Below are positions 13,888 to 21,801 of a DNA stretch of 21,801 nucleotides, one piece after another. The DNA is from JBCCCJ01 sp039029315 (GTDB lineage Bacteria > Bacteroidota > Bacteroidia > J057). Where the stretch lies: NCBI GenBank assembly GCA_039029315.1, contig JBCCGK010000152.1, positions 1 to 21,801 of the forward strand. The letters run 5' to 3'. Made by a program: the position numbers and the translations under genes. Every line of letters begins with the position of its first letter. Within the stretch, counting starts at the first letter, position 1. The notes below the pieces were generated by a model, which saw only the letters and a program-made list of their open reading frames with translations, did no database searches and had not been told where the DNA came from.

Positions 13888-14187
13888 TGGGAAATGGAAT
13901 TGTAATATATGAAGACAAAAAATAACTGTTTGTTAGCCAGAGACCAACAATTGATTGGGGGCGAGACACTTCCCTAGAAAGTGAACTCCAAGTGAGAAAA
14001 GTTAATAAAATTTTTGGATTTGTTTACAGGCTTTTTCTGGATTGATCACCAAATAAGCTGCTATTTCATCCAATTTGTGTCATAGCAAAGATTGACAAAC
14101 CTCTCTTGAAGGAACATCCGCAACAAAAAATTCAGGCATCGTTCACACCTTATTGTTTAGCATTCCCTTCTTAACACAATGTCTTCT

Positions 14188-16458
14188 TTAGTCAAATCCC
14201 AATTTATAGCCCAAAACGATGCGAAGAATCAACTCATGACAGGTGACATAGAGCACAGTTTCATCTTCATTGAATGCACAATTGGACGTATGCTTATCTG
14301 TCTTGATGGTGCCAAGATGTTTTCCTTCGGGGGTGAAAATCAAGATGCCATCTGGTCCGGTAGCGAAGATGGTGCCGTCTTTGCGAACTTTCAGTCCATC
14401 GGGATTCTGATGACTGATGCTGTTTTTGACCAATTGTTGTGCATCGAGAAATATCCGTTCATTAGATAAATTTCCTGTCTTGTCGAGATCATAAGCCATC
14501 CATTTGGGAGGCGTAGAATTGGCCACATACAAGGTCTGCTCGTCAGGAGAGAGCGCAATCCCGTTGGGTTTGGGGAGGGCCTTGGTCAATAAGCGCAACT
14601 CTCCATCCACGCTCAGCCGATAGACACCCTGATAGTTCAACTCCTTGCTGGCAGGAAGCAGCTCCTTATCCATTCCATAGTCCGGATCAGTGAAATAGAT
14701 ATTACCTTCCCGATCAACCGTCAAATCATTCGGGCTATTCAACAACTTGCCCTCATATCTATGTGCCAGAGACACAAACAAGGGATGAGGATCTTTGATG
14801 CTACTGCCAAGTCGTGCCAACTCCCGGTCGCCATGACGACACAAAAGCAGTCGCCCTTGACGATCCAGGCAGAGACCATTGGAGCCTTTGCCGCCTGTGC
14901 GTATCTTTTCTCCTGTATAGCCAGAAGGACTTAGAAATTTGGATAATCCCTCTGTATCTGTCCATTTGAAGATGGTATTTCTGGGCACATCCGAGAACAA
15001 TAAGCATTGCTGATCGGCCACCCAAACAGGGCCTTCTGACCACACAAACCCCTCCGCGATCACCTCAATCCTGGTGTGAGGAGGAACAATCTCATCAAAT
15101 GCCGGGTCCAGTTTTTCCAAATAGCCAATCGTGCGATACTTACGAAGAGAGTCGAGGATATGAGCATATCGTTGGTGCAACTCTTCTTGTTCAGCAGTGA
15201 GAGTGCCAAGTGGGTGTTGTTCCAGGGCATCGGTTTCACAATCCACAAATTTTCCATCCTCATACAATTTGTATCGAGGGCCTTTGACGAATCGGGCAGG
15301 GAGTAGATTCTCCTTGTCCCAGCCAGGCCGAGGATTATGATCGATCAATACCCACTCCCTTCTGTGCGTTGTTTCTCCTATCAGTTGAGGGAAAAAACTC
15401 TGGCCATCGGTCTCAAATCCTTGTGGAAGCGGACGTCGAATGGCATCGAGGATTGTTGGCAGAAAATCACTTGGGGCAATCATTTCATCCGAGAGTTGGC
15501 CTGCTTCGATGGTTCCGGGCCAATTCACAATCAGCGGGACACGGGTGCCAGCATCGATATTGAGACCTTTCCCCCCCCGAATCACTGTTTCGCCCATATT
15601 GGACTGGAGTTGTTGATTGGTTCCATTATCACTATAAAAAATTATCAGGGTATTCTCCCTCAGTCCTGCCTTGTCCAGATTGTCCACGATTTTTCCTACA
15701 AGCTTGTCAGTATATTCGACCATATCCCCAAAGAATCGTTTGCTTCCTTTATGTCTCAAGGTAGGATCTTGCCATTCCTTGCTGTCTGGTGTTGGGACAA
15801 ATGGATTGTGAGGCAATGCCATAGGATAGTAGACAAAGAAGGGTTGATGTCTGTTGCGGTTGACAAAATCATTGAGATACTCTGTGAAAATATCTGGTCC
15901 ATACTGTCCATTGGTTTCAGTGAGAACAGTTCCGTTTTGATTGATCAGAGGATCAGGATAGCGTGAACCTTTGTCTTCGGTATGGCCGGTATGCCACATA
16001 CAATAGTCATCAAAGCCAGCATTCTCCACCTTCATTCCAGTATTTCTTCTGAGATGGGCTCCGGGATAAGTCAGCGGGTCATAACTCTGAAGTTGCCATT
16101 TGCCAACCATACAGGTCGTATATCCCATTCGTTGCATCAAATGACCAATGGTCTCCTCTGCTGGATCAAGAATGCCAAATGCCTTCCAATTCCGAAAGTT
16201 GTATTGGCCTGTCATGAGACTGACTCGGGTAGGTGTACACAAGGGATAGGCATAGGCATGATTGAACTGAACGCCTGTCCTGGCCAACTCATCCAAAACG
16301 GGCGTTTGATAGGAAGTGCCTCCATAGCAACCCACAGCTTCTGAACCCAAATCGTCTGCCATGATGAGGATAATATTGGGTGGATATTGTCCGAGTACCT
16401 GTGTAGACCAAGCCAGAAGCAGGTGGAGAATGATACTGAAAGCAAGGATAGATTTCAT
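14188..16458 (-). CDS. Exported sulfatase fused to an SMP-30/gluconolactonase domain
   Basis: I chose the ATG at 16458 because it gives a normal signal peptide (KSILAFSIILHLLLAW, cleavage near LGQ); the frame extends 17 codons upstream. The 756-residue product has an N-terminal type I sulfatase domain (about 26-440): metal-binding ADD (D35, D36), formylglycine motif CTPTR (74-78), GKW (K120), a His in LPHNPF (H217) and SDNG (D277, N278). A second domain (about 464-753) is an SMP-30/gluconolactonase-like beta-propeller with SEGPVW (E475), SPND (N577), PKPNG (N632) and NPDG (D687) as likely metal or active-site residues. The sulfatase must be activated by a formylglycine-generating enzyme, not in this window. 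It follows the other sulfatase gene by 115 bases, so they probably form an operon. Coupled desulfation and lactone opening of a sulfated sugar is inferred. Confidence 0.85.
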   Translation of the reverse strand: MKSILAFSIILHLLLAWSTQVLGQYPPNIILIMADDLGSEAVGCYGGTSYQTPVLDELARTGVQFNHAYAYPLCTPTRVSLMTGQYNFRNWKAFGILDPAEETIGHLMQRMGYTTCMVGKWQLQSYDPLTYPGAHLRRNTGMKVENAGFDDYCMWHTGHTEDKGSRYPDPLINQNGTVLTETNGQYGPDIFTEYLNDFVNRNRHQPFFVYYPMALPHNPFVPTPDSKEWQDPTLRHKGSKRFFGDMVEYTDKLVGKIVDNLDKAGLRENTLIIFYSDNGTNQQLQSNMGETVIRGGKGLNIDAGTRVPLIVNWPGTIEAGQLSDEMIAPSDFLPTILDAIRRPLPQGFETDGQSFFPQLIGETTHRREWVLIDHNPRPGWDKENLLPARFVKGPRYKLYEDGKFVDCETDALEQHPLGTLTAEQEELHQRYAHILDSLRKYRTIGYLEKLDPAFDEIVPPHTRIEVIAEGFVWSEGPVWVADQQCLLFSDVPRNTIFKWTDTEGLSKFLSPSGYTGEKIRTGGKGSNGLCLDRQGRLLLCRHGDRELARLGSSIKDPHPLFVSLAHRYEGKLLNSPNDLTVDREGNIYFTDPDYGMDKELLPASKELNYQGVYRLSVDGELRLLTKALPKPNGIALSPDEQTLYVANSTPPKWMAYDLDKTGNLSNERIFLDAQQLVKNSISHQNPDGLKVRKDGTIFATGPDGILIFTPEGKHLGTIKTDKHTSNCAFNEDETVLYVTCHELILRIVLGYKLGFD

Positions 16459-16573
16459 AAGGTGCAGATGATTAGGAAGATGGGAGTAGGTAAAAACAGG
16501 GTGATTCATGCCATTGGCCCCTCACACAAAATTTTTTCATTGAAACAAAGAGAAAACCCTGTTTCACACGATA

Positions 16574-18307
16574 TTAATAAGCTTGTTCTGGTAATTTATC
16601 GGGTTTCCTGTTATTCCATTGTGGAAAGACAAAGGTATCCTCTGCTTTTTGTTGCCAGAGGGCTGCCATTTCTTCAACTTTCTCAGGCATCTGATCAGCG
16701 AGGTTGTTCAATTCCGTTCTGTCCTCCTTGAGGTTGTACAACTCCCATGGATGATGCGGATAAGCGACCAATTTCCAATCTCCCCAGCGGAAGGCCTTTG
16801 CATGAAAATGTTCAAACAATAGTTGGCGATCCGTTTCTTTTGCCTCCCCTTCAAAAAGTGGCCGAAGGCTTTGTCCTTCCAATGGTGTGATTGTTCGCCC
16901 CTCAAACCTCTGTGGGTATTGGGTACCAGATACATCCAGACAGGTCGCCATCAGATCAATGATGTGTGCGGGCTGATCCTTGATGCTTCCTGCCGGCTCA
17001 GAGATTCCTGCTGGCCAGTGCGCAACAAAAGGCGTGCACACCCCGCCTTCAAACGTTCTGGCTTTCCAATAACGAAAAGGTGTATTGGCAACATTGGCCC
17101 AGGTCTGTCCAATATACATATAGGAAGTCTCTGGCCCGGCCATGAGCTCGGGATCGACATAATGTACCTGTTGTCCATCGCGGGTCTCACTGTTCCTGTC
17201 AAAGCCAGGTTTTCCATATCGCTCTGGACTTGCACCATTGTCAGACAGGAACATGATCAGGGTATTGTCTAGTTCGCCCAGCGTTTCCAGTTTGTGAAGA
17301 ATCCGTCCCAATCCCTGATCTACCCGATCGATCATGGCAGCATGTACCGCCATTGCGCCAGCCTCCCAGGCCTGATTGGGTTCATCCTCCCACTGATGCG
17401 ACCGATTCGCTGCCTGTGACAACTGAATCCGGGATGATCCCCAAAGTCCCATCTGTTGCTGACGTGCAAATCGCTGTTCCCGTATGGCATCCCATCCTTC
17501 CCGATAGGTATCTTTGTATTTGGCGATGTCTTCCGGCAAAGCATGAAGCGGCCAATGCGGTGCACAATGGGCAACATATAGAAAGAAAGGCTTCTCTGAC
17601 TGAGCAAAGGCATCTATATAAGAAACCGCTGTATCAGAGATCGCATCTGTGAGATAAAAATCATCTGGCACCTCTTTGACAGGCTCAGTTCCATTGACCA
17701 GACTGAACGGATCAAAATAGTTGACTACTCCCCAGATATTTCCGAAATATTTGTCAAACCCTCTGGCTGTAGGATAGGTGGATACATCTCCAAAATCATC
17801 CTCCGCATATCCCTGATGGTTCAGCCATCGCATATGTTCTTCGCTGTCGCCTTTCCCTCCTTTTACGGGCGTAAGCGAAGCATGCCATTTACCTACCATA
17901 GCTGTTTGATAGCCTGCTGCCCCAAGTGCTTCAGCAATGGTGAGGGTATTCTCCATCAGCCTCCCTCTATAGCCAGGAAATTCTTCTCCCTGATCCCGCG
18001 TCATTTGGCCAATCCCGGCCTGATGTGGATACAGACCGGTCAGCAAGGATGCACGTGTGGGGCAACATCTACCAGCATTGTAAAACTGGGTAAAACGCAG
18101 CCCGTTTTGGGCGAGGCGATCGAGATGTGGCGTTTGAATTTCTCCCCCAAAACAAGCAGGATCAGAAAAGCCCATATCGTCCACAAGAACGATGAGGATA
18201 TTGGGTCGCTGATCATTCGATTGTGAGGGCTGAATAGATTGGCAGGAGGTCAGACACAGGAGACCAAAGCAGCATGTCAGGAAGCAGAGTCTTGGATAGG
18301 TCATCAA
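16574..18307 (-). CDS. Lipoprotein arylsulfatase-type sulfatase
   Basis: This 577-residue protein has a lipoprotein signal (hydrophobic LCFLTCCFGLLCLTSC, lipobox LTSC, C22), so it should be anchored in the envelope. The type I sulfatase fold shows RPNILIVLVDDMG (D43, D44), the formylglycine site GRCCPTRASLLTG (C81 in C-x-P-x-R), GKWH (K140, H142), HCAPHW (H251) and LSDNGAS (D356, N357). The C-terminal subdomain contains WKLVAYPHHPWELYNLKEDR, usual in arylsulfatase-like members. The exact substrate cannot be read from sequence; sulfated algal or host glycans are typical for Bacteroidota. It is first in a probable two-gene operon with the sulfatase-lactonase. The start is a double ATG and either could be used. 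Confidence 0.88.
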   Translation of the reverse strand: MMTYPRLCFLTCCFGLLCLTSCQSIQPSQSNDQRPNILIVLVDDMGFSDPACFGGEIQTPHLDRLAQNGLRFTQFYNAGRCCPTRASLLTGLYPHQAGIGQMTRDQGEEFPGYRGRLMENTLTIAEALGAAGYQTAMVGKWHASLTPVKGGKGDSEEHMRWLNHQGYAEDDFGDVSTYPTARGFDKYFGNIWGVVNYFDPFSLVNGTEPVKEVPDDFYLTDAISDTAVSYIDAFAQSEKPFFLYVAHCAPHWPLHALPEDIAKYKDTYREGWDAIREQRFARQQQMGLWGSSRIQLSQAANRSHQWEDEPNQAWEAGAMAVHAAMIDRVDQGLGRILHKLETLGELDNTLIMFLSDNGASPERYGKPGFDRNSETRDGQQVHYVDPELMAGPETSYMYIGQTWANVANTPFRYWKARTFEGGVCTPFVAHWPAGISEPAGSIKDQPAHIIDLMATCLDVSGTQYPQRFEGRTITPLEGQSLRPLFEGEAKETDRQLLFEHFHAKAFRWGDWKLVAYPHHPWELYNLKEDRTELNNLADQMPEKVEEMAALWQQKAEDTFVFPQWNNRKPDKLPEQAY

Positions 18308-18466
18308 ATTCTTGTTTCTTTTATCAGCTCAATATCAGCAGGGGGACGACAGATGCCAGAGGTTGTCTATATCAAGCAGCTTGTTGTACATCCATATGAG
18401 TAGCTTGATGTGCAAACCACTCTCTTTTGCTAACATAGGAAGAAAACCTTCATTTCTGCAAAAATC
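18308..18466. promoter_or_regulatory. Divergent intergenic region between sulfatase operon and GNAT gene
   Basis: These 159 bases must hold the promoters for both directions. An inverted repeat ATCAAGC (18371-18377) / GCTTGAT (18403-18409) could be an operator or hairpin. No certain promoter box was identified. Confidence 0.35.
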
Positions 18467-19231
18467 ATGGAATGCCGAAAGCTGAAATATGAAGAAATCC
18501 TGCCCTTGAGGGAACAATTTCTCACAGAACATCCCTTTCAAATCAGGTATGACGCTTGTCACTGGCGGGCTTGGGCTGATGAATACCTTTTCATCCATAA
18601 TGGCCAGGGAATCGGCTATGGGTCTATCAAAGGCTTGAAGGAATTGGTAGATCGAGATACAGTGTTCGAATTTTTTGTCCTGCCAGCCTTCAGAAAGCAA
18701 GCCAGTCATTTGTTTGCCCAATTACTTCGGGCAAGTGGGGCAAGTCATCTGGAATGCCAAAGCAATGATTTCTGGATGTCATCGATGATGTACGAGTTTG
18801 GGGAAGGGATTCATTCAAGGGTGATTTTGTTTGGTGAACATAGAACGACAGATATGACAAGAACAGATGTCATTTTTAGAAGCTGTCAAAGCGGAGATGA
18901 TGTCTTTGGCAAAAAAGATGCAGACAGAGGTGCCTTTGTTTTGGAAAGGCAAGGCGAAATAGTTGCAGATGGCGGCTTTTTGACCCATTACAATCCTCCA
19001 TTTGCAGATCTGTATATGGAGGTGAAAGAGGCGTGCAGAAGGGAGGGCTTGGGAAGTTTCATGCTACAGGAAGTGAAAAAAGCCTGTCATGAAGCAGGGC
19101 ATATTCCTGCTGCGAGATGCAATATCACTAATTTGGGCTCCAGATTCAGTCTATTGAAAGCAGGAATGAAGATCTGTGGGTATATGCTGCAAGGAAAAGT
19201 AAAACCTGCCCATGCAGCATTTTTGGACTAA
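18467..19231 (+). CDS. GNAT-family acetyltransferase with two tandem domains
   Basis: The 254-residue protein reads as two GNAT folds in tandem. The C-terminal one (about 133-245) has the conserved order: GEIVADGGF, DLYMEVKEACRREGLGS (acetyl-CoA loop R-R-E-G-L-G, 191-196), MLQEVKKACHEAG, and a final strand with NLGSRFSLLKAGM and GYMLQGKV. The N-terminal half (1-125) has the same shape (GIGYGSIKG, VFEFFVLPAFRKQASHLFAQ) but lacks the usual acetyl-CoA loop glycines, so it is probably a non-catalytic copy. No signal peptide is seen, so it is cytoplasmic. The acceptor substrate is unknown. It is divergent to the sulfatase operon. Confidence 0.75.
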   Translation: MECRKLKYEEILPLREQFLTEHPFQIRYDACHWRAWADEYLFIHNGQGIGYGSIKGLKELVDRDTVFEFFVLPAFRKQASHLFAQLLRASGASHLECQSNDFWMSSMMYEFGEGIHSRVILFGEHRTTDMTRTDVIFRSCQSGDDVFGKKDADRGAFVLERQGEIVADGGFLTHYNPPFADLYMEVKEACRREGLGSFMLQEVKKACHEAGHIPAARCNITNLGSRFSLLKAGMKICGYMLQGKVKPAHAAFLD

Positions 19232-19297
19232 TATCCGTTGGTGAGGTACCGAGGGCCAATATCTTTCTTCCTTATACCTTACACATTTCATTTTACT

Positions 19298-21418
19298 ATG
19301 AAACGCACAATTCTATGCGCAATCATCAGCTGTGTCTGTACTTTTTCTATTCATTCCAGCCTGGCACAGGGATATATGTACATCACAGATCCCCAGCAAT
19401 TTTGGAGTTACTCTCGTGGATTTATCTCCGAAGCAAGTTATGTCATTGAACCCCAGGGAGCCTATGTGCAATTGGAGATGATCCTGGAGATTAGCATTGA
19501 TCCACAAGCCAACTATGGGCCAGATGACTCCCTGGAGGTGGTTTATTCATTTTATCTCCCCAAAAACTCAATTGTCTATGATTCCTGGCTATGGATTGAC
19601 AATTATATCAGCTATGGGATCATCATGGATGAAGACAGTGCCAAACAGATCTACGAAGACATTGTAGATCGTCGTACGGACCCTTCCATTTTGCGCAAAT
19701 GGGGCAGTTCGACCTATAACCTTCGAATCTTTCCCATCACAAAGAACATGCCCCGGAAGGTGAAGATTTCTGTACTGCTTCCTACAGAATGGACCGAGGA
19801 TGAGATCTTCACAACACTGCCTGTTGATCACGTCATGCAATATCTCTCCGGGACGAATCTGGAGATCTTTGTGAAGGAAGATAGTCTCTTCTCCAATCCT
19901 TCCCTGCCTGAGGACGACAGTTTGAATTTTCAACTGATGGCTCACCCCCTATATGGAGATGTGCTGGAATTAAGCTTGCAGGAAACGGATACGGTTGGGA
20001 ACCAGACACTGGTATTCGATTCACCCATGGAGGATGGCTTGTTTGCCTCTATATATCCGACCCAACAAAATGAAGGATATTATCAATTGGCCATTTTTCC
20101 CTCGAAGGATTCCTTCACGATTCCCCCTACCAAGACGTTGATTCTGCTGGATTATGACTCCACGAATACCCCAAATGTTCAAGAAATGGTGACGAACATT
20201 GCCTTGACAGAGTTCAGTCCTACAGATTCGTTCAATTTCATGCTTAATACCCCAACAGGGATTCAAGCTGCCAGCAGTGGGTGGTTGCCTGCTGATTCGG
20301 CTACCCTTGCCCAAAACCTGGGAACAGGCCAATTACCACTAGCAGGTAGCAGTGATTTGATCAATCTGATTCGGGAGGGGCTTGACTTTATGAGCCAAGA
20401 GGGAAACGTAGGCTCGATCATCCTGATTTCGAATAGCAGCGATTACGCCAGTTATTGGTTAGGGAATGATGCCCTTGATTCCTTGACCATCAATGATACG
20501 ATCCATGTGCCAATGCATATCGCGAATATCAGGAAGTGGGACAATGAGTTTTACTGGGACCCATCCATTTGCAACAATAGTTGTGGAAATGAATACCTCT
20601 TCTACCAGCTTGCCCAAGTATCAGGAGGATCGGTTCATCATTACAGAACCTATGGAGAAAGTCTGAACATGATTCTGACACATCCCTTTGTGACAGTCAC
20701 ACAGAGAGCCCAGCAAATGTCTGTGAGTTCCAACATTGGCTCTGACAGCTTGCAATTGAGCTGCTATCCTGATGAACAACCACTGAATCGAGCCTATGTC
20801 GAAGTGGGAAAATACACAGGAACCCTGCCTTTCCAGGGAACCTTGGACATGCACATTCAACAACAAAGCTTTCAGATACCCTTTCAGTTCGACCAGACAA
20901 CTGCCCATCTCTCAGATACGATGCTTCGGAAGGCATGGGCAGGAATGAAAGTCTATGAGATTGAAAGGGGGCCATGGTATTCGACCTGGCGGGATGATAT
21001 TGTTGCTCTGAGTGTGCAAGAAAGGGTTCTTTCAAGCGTTACGGCCTTTTTATGCCTGGAGGATTCCAACGCCAATGGCTTTGCAGAGCCTACCCAACCT
21101 GTGTCCATAGAAGAGCCAGAGCAAATAGATCTCATCCGTGTTCGTGCCTATCCCAATCCTTTCCATCATGAAGGAGTACAGATCGATGTAGACAATATAA
21201 CACCTAAAGCACTGGAAAAGAGCACACTCACCATCTTTACTTTGCAAGGGCAAACTGTGTTCGAATTTGCTTTGGGACATGAAATGCTTCATGGCAGAAC
21301 TGCACACATGTACTGGGATGGAAGGGACATGAGAGGAGAGGAGATGCCTGCTGGGGTATATTTCCTACTGCTAACAGGGCCAGAGGTGCAAGAAGTGATC
21401 CGCTTGCTGAAACGGTGA
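19298..21418 (+). CDS. Exported VIT/vWA-like protein with T9SS sorting tail
   Basis: I start at the ATG at 19298, which gives a clean signal peptide (KRTILCAIISCVCTF, cleavage near LAQ); the frame extends 20 codons upstream. The 706-residue protein has a VIT-like domain (about 49-165) with YSFYLPKNSIVYDSWLWI, DEDSAKQIYEDIVDRR and YNLRIFPI, as in vault/inter-alpha-trypsin proteins. A vWA-like domain (about 279-460) has a degenerate metal site (LLDYDST) and GSIILISNSSDY. The C-terminal ~94 residues form a type A T9SS sorting domain: RAYPNPF, LTIFTLQGQTVFE, WDGRDMRGEEMPAGVYFLLL and a basic end. It should be exported across the outer membrane and displayed at or released from the surface. VIT/vWA proteins bind other proteins or matrix; the partner is unknown. 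Confidence 0.85.
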   Translation: MKRTILCAIISCVCTFSIHSSLAQGYMYITDPQQFWSYSRGFISEASYVIEPQGAYVQLEMILEISIDPQANYGPDDSLEVVYSFYLPKNSIVYDSWLWIDNYISYGIIMDEDSAKQIYEDIVDRRTDPSILRKWGSSTYNLRIFPITKNMPRKVKISVLLPTEWTEDEIFTTLPVDHVMQYLSGTNLEIFVKEDSLFSNPSLPEDDSLNFQLMAHPLYGDVLELSLQETDTVGNQTLVFDSPMEDGLFASIYPTQQNEGYYQLAIFPSKDSFTIPPTKTLILLDYDSTNTPNVQEMVTNIALTEFSPTDSFNFMLNTPTGIQAASSGWLPADSATLAQNLGTGQLPLAGSSDLINLIREGLDFMSQEGNVGSIILISNSSDYASYWLGNDALDSLTINDTIHVPMHIANIRKWDNEFYWDPSICNNSCGNEYLFYQLAQVSGGSVHHYRTYGESLNMILTHPFVTVTQRAQQMSVSSNIGSDSLQLSCYPDEQPLNRAYVEVGKYTGTLPFQGTLDMHIQQQSFQIPFQFDQTTAHLSDTMLRKAWAGMKVYEIERGPWYSTWRDDIVALSVQERVLSSVTAFLCLEDSNANGFAEPTQPVSIEEPEQIDLIRVRAYPNPFHHEGVQIDVDNITPKALEKSTLTIFTLQGQTVFEFALGHEMLHGRTAHMYWDGRDMRGEEMPAGVYFLLLTGPEVQEVIRLLKR

Positions 21419-21470
21419 GGCAAACTGGGTAGATGCCCGGAAAAGGAAGAAGTCTGAAAGAATACCTCAA

Positions 21471-21582
21471 GTAGGAAACAGGTAGATGTTGGATTCTAAC
21501 AAGTCTGGTTTTGCGAGAAATAGGGAGTGAATAGCTTCGAGCAAAACAAGCACAGTCAAGGTTCCAACATCTGCCTTCCTAC
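21471..21582. repeat. Imperfect inverted repeat flanking about 70 bases
   Basis: TAGATGTTGGA with its left extension GTAGGAAACAGG (21471-21493) is mirrored by TCCAACATCTGCCTTCCTAC (21563-21582), with small gaps. It could be a structured RNA, a terminator region for the VIT gene, or a small mobile element. Confidence 0.4.
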
Positions 21583-21723
21583 TATTCCAGCAAGCCAAAA
21601 GCTGCCGCAACTGCGTGCTGCTAGGAAGATTTGTCTCTTTTTACCTTAGCCACTACTCTTAGAGACTGTTTGAACATCTGTCACTTATTTTTTGTATGCG
21701 TCTTTTTTCCTCATTCTGCGGCT

Positions 21724-21760
21724 TTTTTTGTTCTCATAGCACCACTATGAGAACAAAAAA
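21724..21760. repeat. Perfect 16-bp hairpin
   Basis: TTTTTTGTTCTCATAG (21724-21739) and CTATGAGAACAAAAAA (21745-21760) are perfect inverted repeats with a 5-base loop CACCA. The T-run is at the outer left and the A-run at the outer right, so it is not a standard U-tailed terminator in the + direction. Confidence 0.6.
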
Positions 21761-21801
21761 GGGCCTTGGCTGAGAAAAAAATACTCCATAAAAATTCTCA
21801 G

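Larger units (their letters stand above)
21419..21801. other. Non-coding right end with two inverted repeats
   Basis: No gene is visible after the VIT protein. The stretch has a large imperfect inverted repeat (21471-21582) and a perfect hairpin (21724-21760). The text AGAGACTGTTTGAACA near 21660 resembles the start of some insertion sequences, but no transposase is in the window. Confidence 0.4.

Noticed and set aside
15337..15966. Long + strand open frames within the sulfatase genes
   Set aside because: They are antisense to well-conserved sulfatase domains and contain no domain of their own.

Overview
The window looks like a chromosomal piece of a Bacteroidota bacterium, probably a free-living or marine Saprospiria/Cytophagia type. 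The evidence is a type IX secretion (T9SS) C-terminal tail on the last protein, signal peptides that often end in -AQ, RHS proteins with the Bacteroidota-style FYPFG / DPDG core end, and a pair of exported sulfatases. No tRNA, rRNA or CRISPR array was seen.

Positions 1-11.7 kb are an accessory island built from decayed RHS (YD-repeat) modules, all on the + strand. Each module has a piece of RHS core (sometimes only the last few codons), a unique C-terminal tip, and a small gene directly downstream that is the candidate immunity gene. Five tip/partner pairs are visible: 173-853/850-1233, 1513-2610/2607-3059, 3503-3946/3981-4607, 7726-8772/8777-9256 and 10178-11146/11127-11351. A sixth partner-like gene, 6413-6952, has no tip. 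Four of the five tips carry zinc-peptidase-like motifs: HExxE, a JAB/JAMM-like HxHPxG, HExxH, and a metzincin-type HExxHxxGxxH. All five partners and the orphan have a signal peptide, a lipobox or membrane segments, so the toxins are inferred to act in or enter through the cell envelope.

The RHS cores are broken in several ways: short palindromic REP-like insertions at repeated sites (an identical 44-bp copy at 7661 and 10113, a truncated copy at 11681, relatives at 1544 and 7400), a second small repeat at 1387 and 11532, and a homopolymer frameshift at 9707-9711. The island also holds the end of an IS630-type transposase at the left edge and a truncated DDE transposase pseudogene at 5161-6087.

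Positions 11.7-13.2 kb are a transposon graveyard. A deletion derivative of a Tn3-family element (12005-13209) has nearly perfect 40-bp terminal inverted repeats. It keeps only the 3' halves of tnpR and tnpA, fused head to head, and sits inside a second truncated serine-recombinase gene that may belong to another Tn3-like element starting at 11704.

Positions 13.5-21.4 kb look like ordinary chromosome. A small exported basic protein is followed by a minus-strand sulfatase pair: a lipoprotein sulfatase, then a sulfatase fused to an SMP-30/gluconolactonase domain. Divergent to these are a tandem GNAT acetyltransferase and a large exported VIT/vWA-like protein with a T9SS sorting tail. The right end (21419-21801) is non-coding with two inverted repeats.
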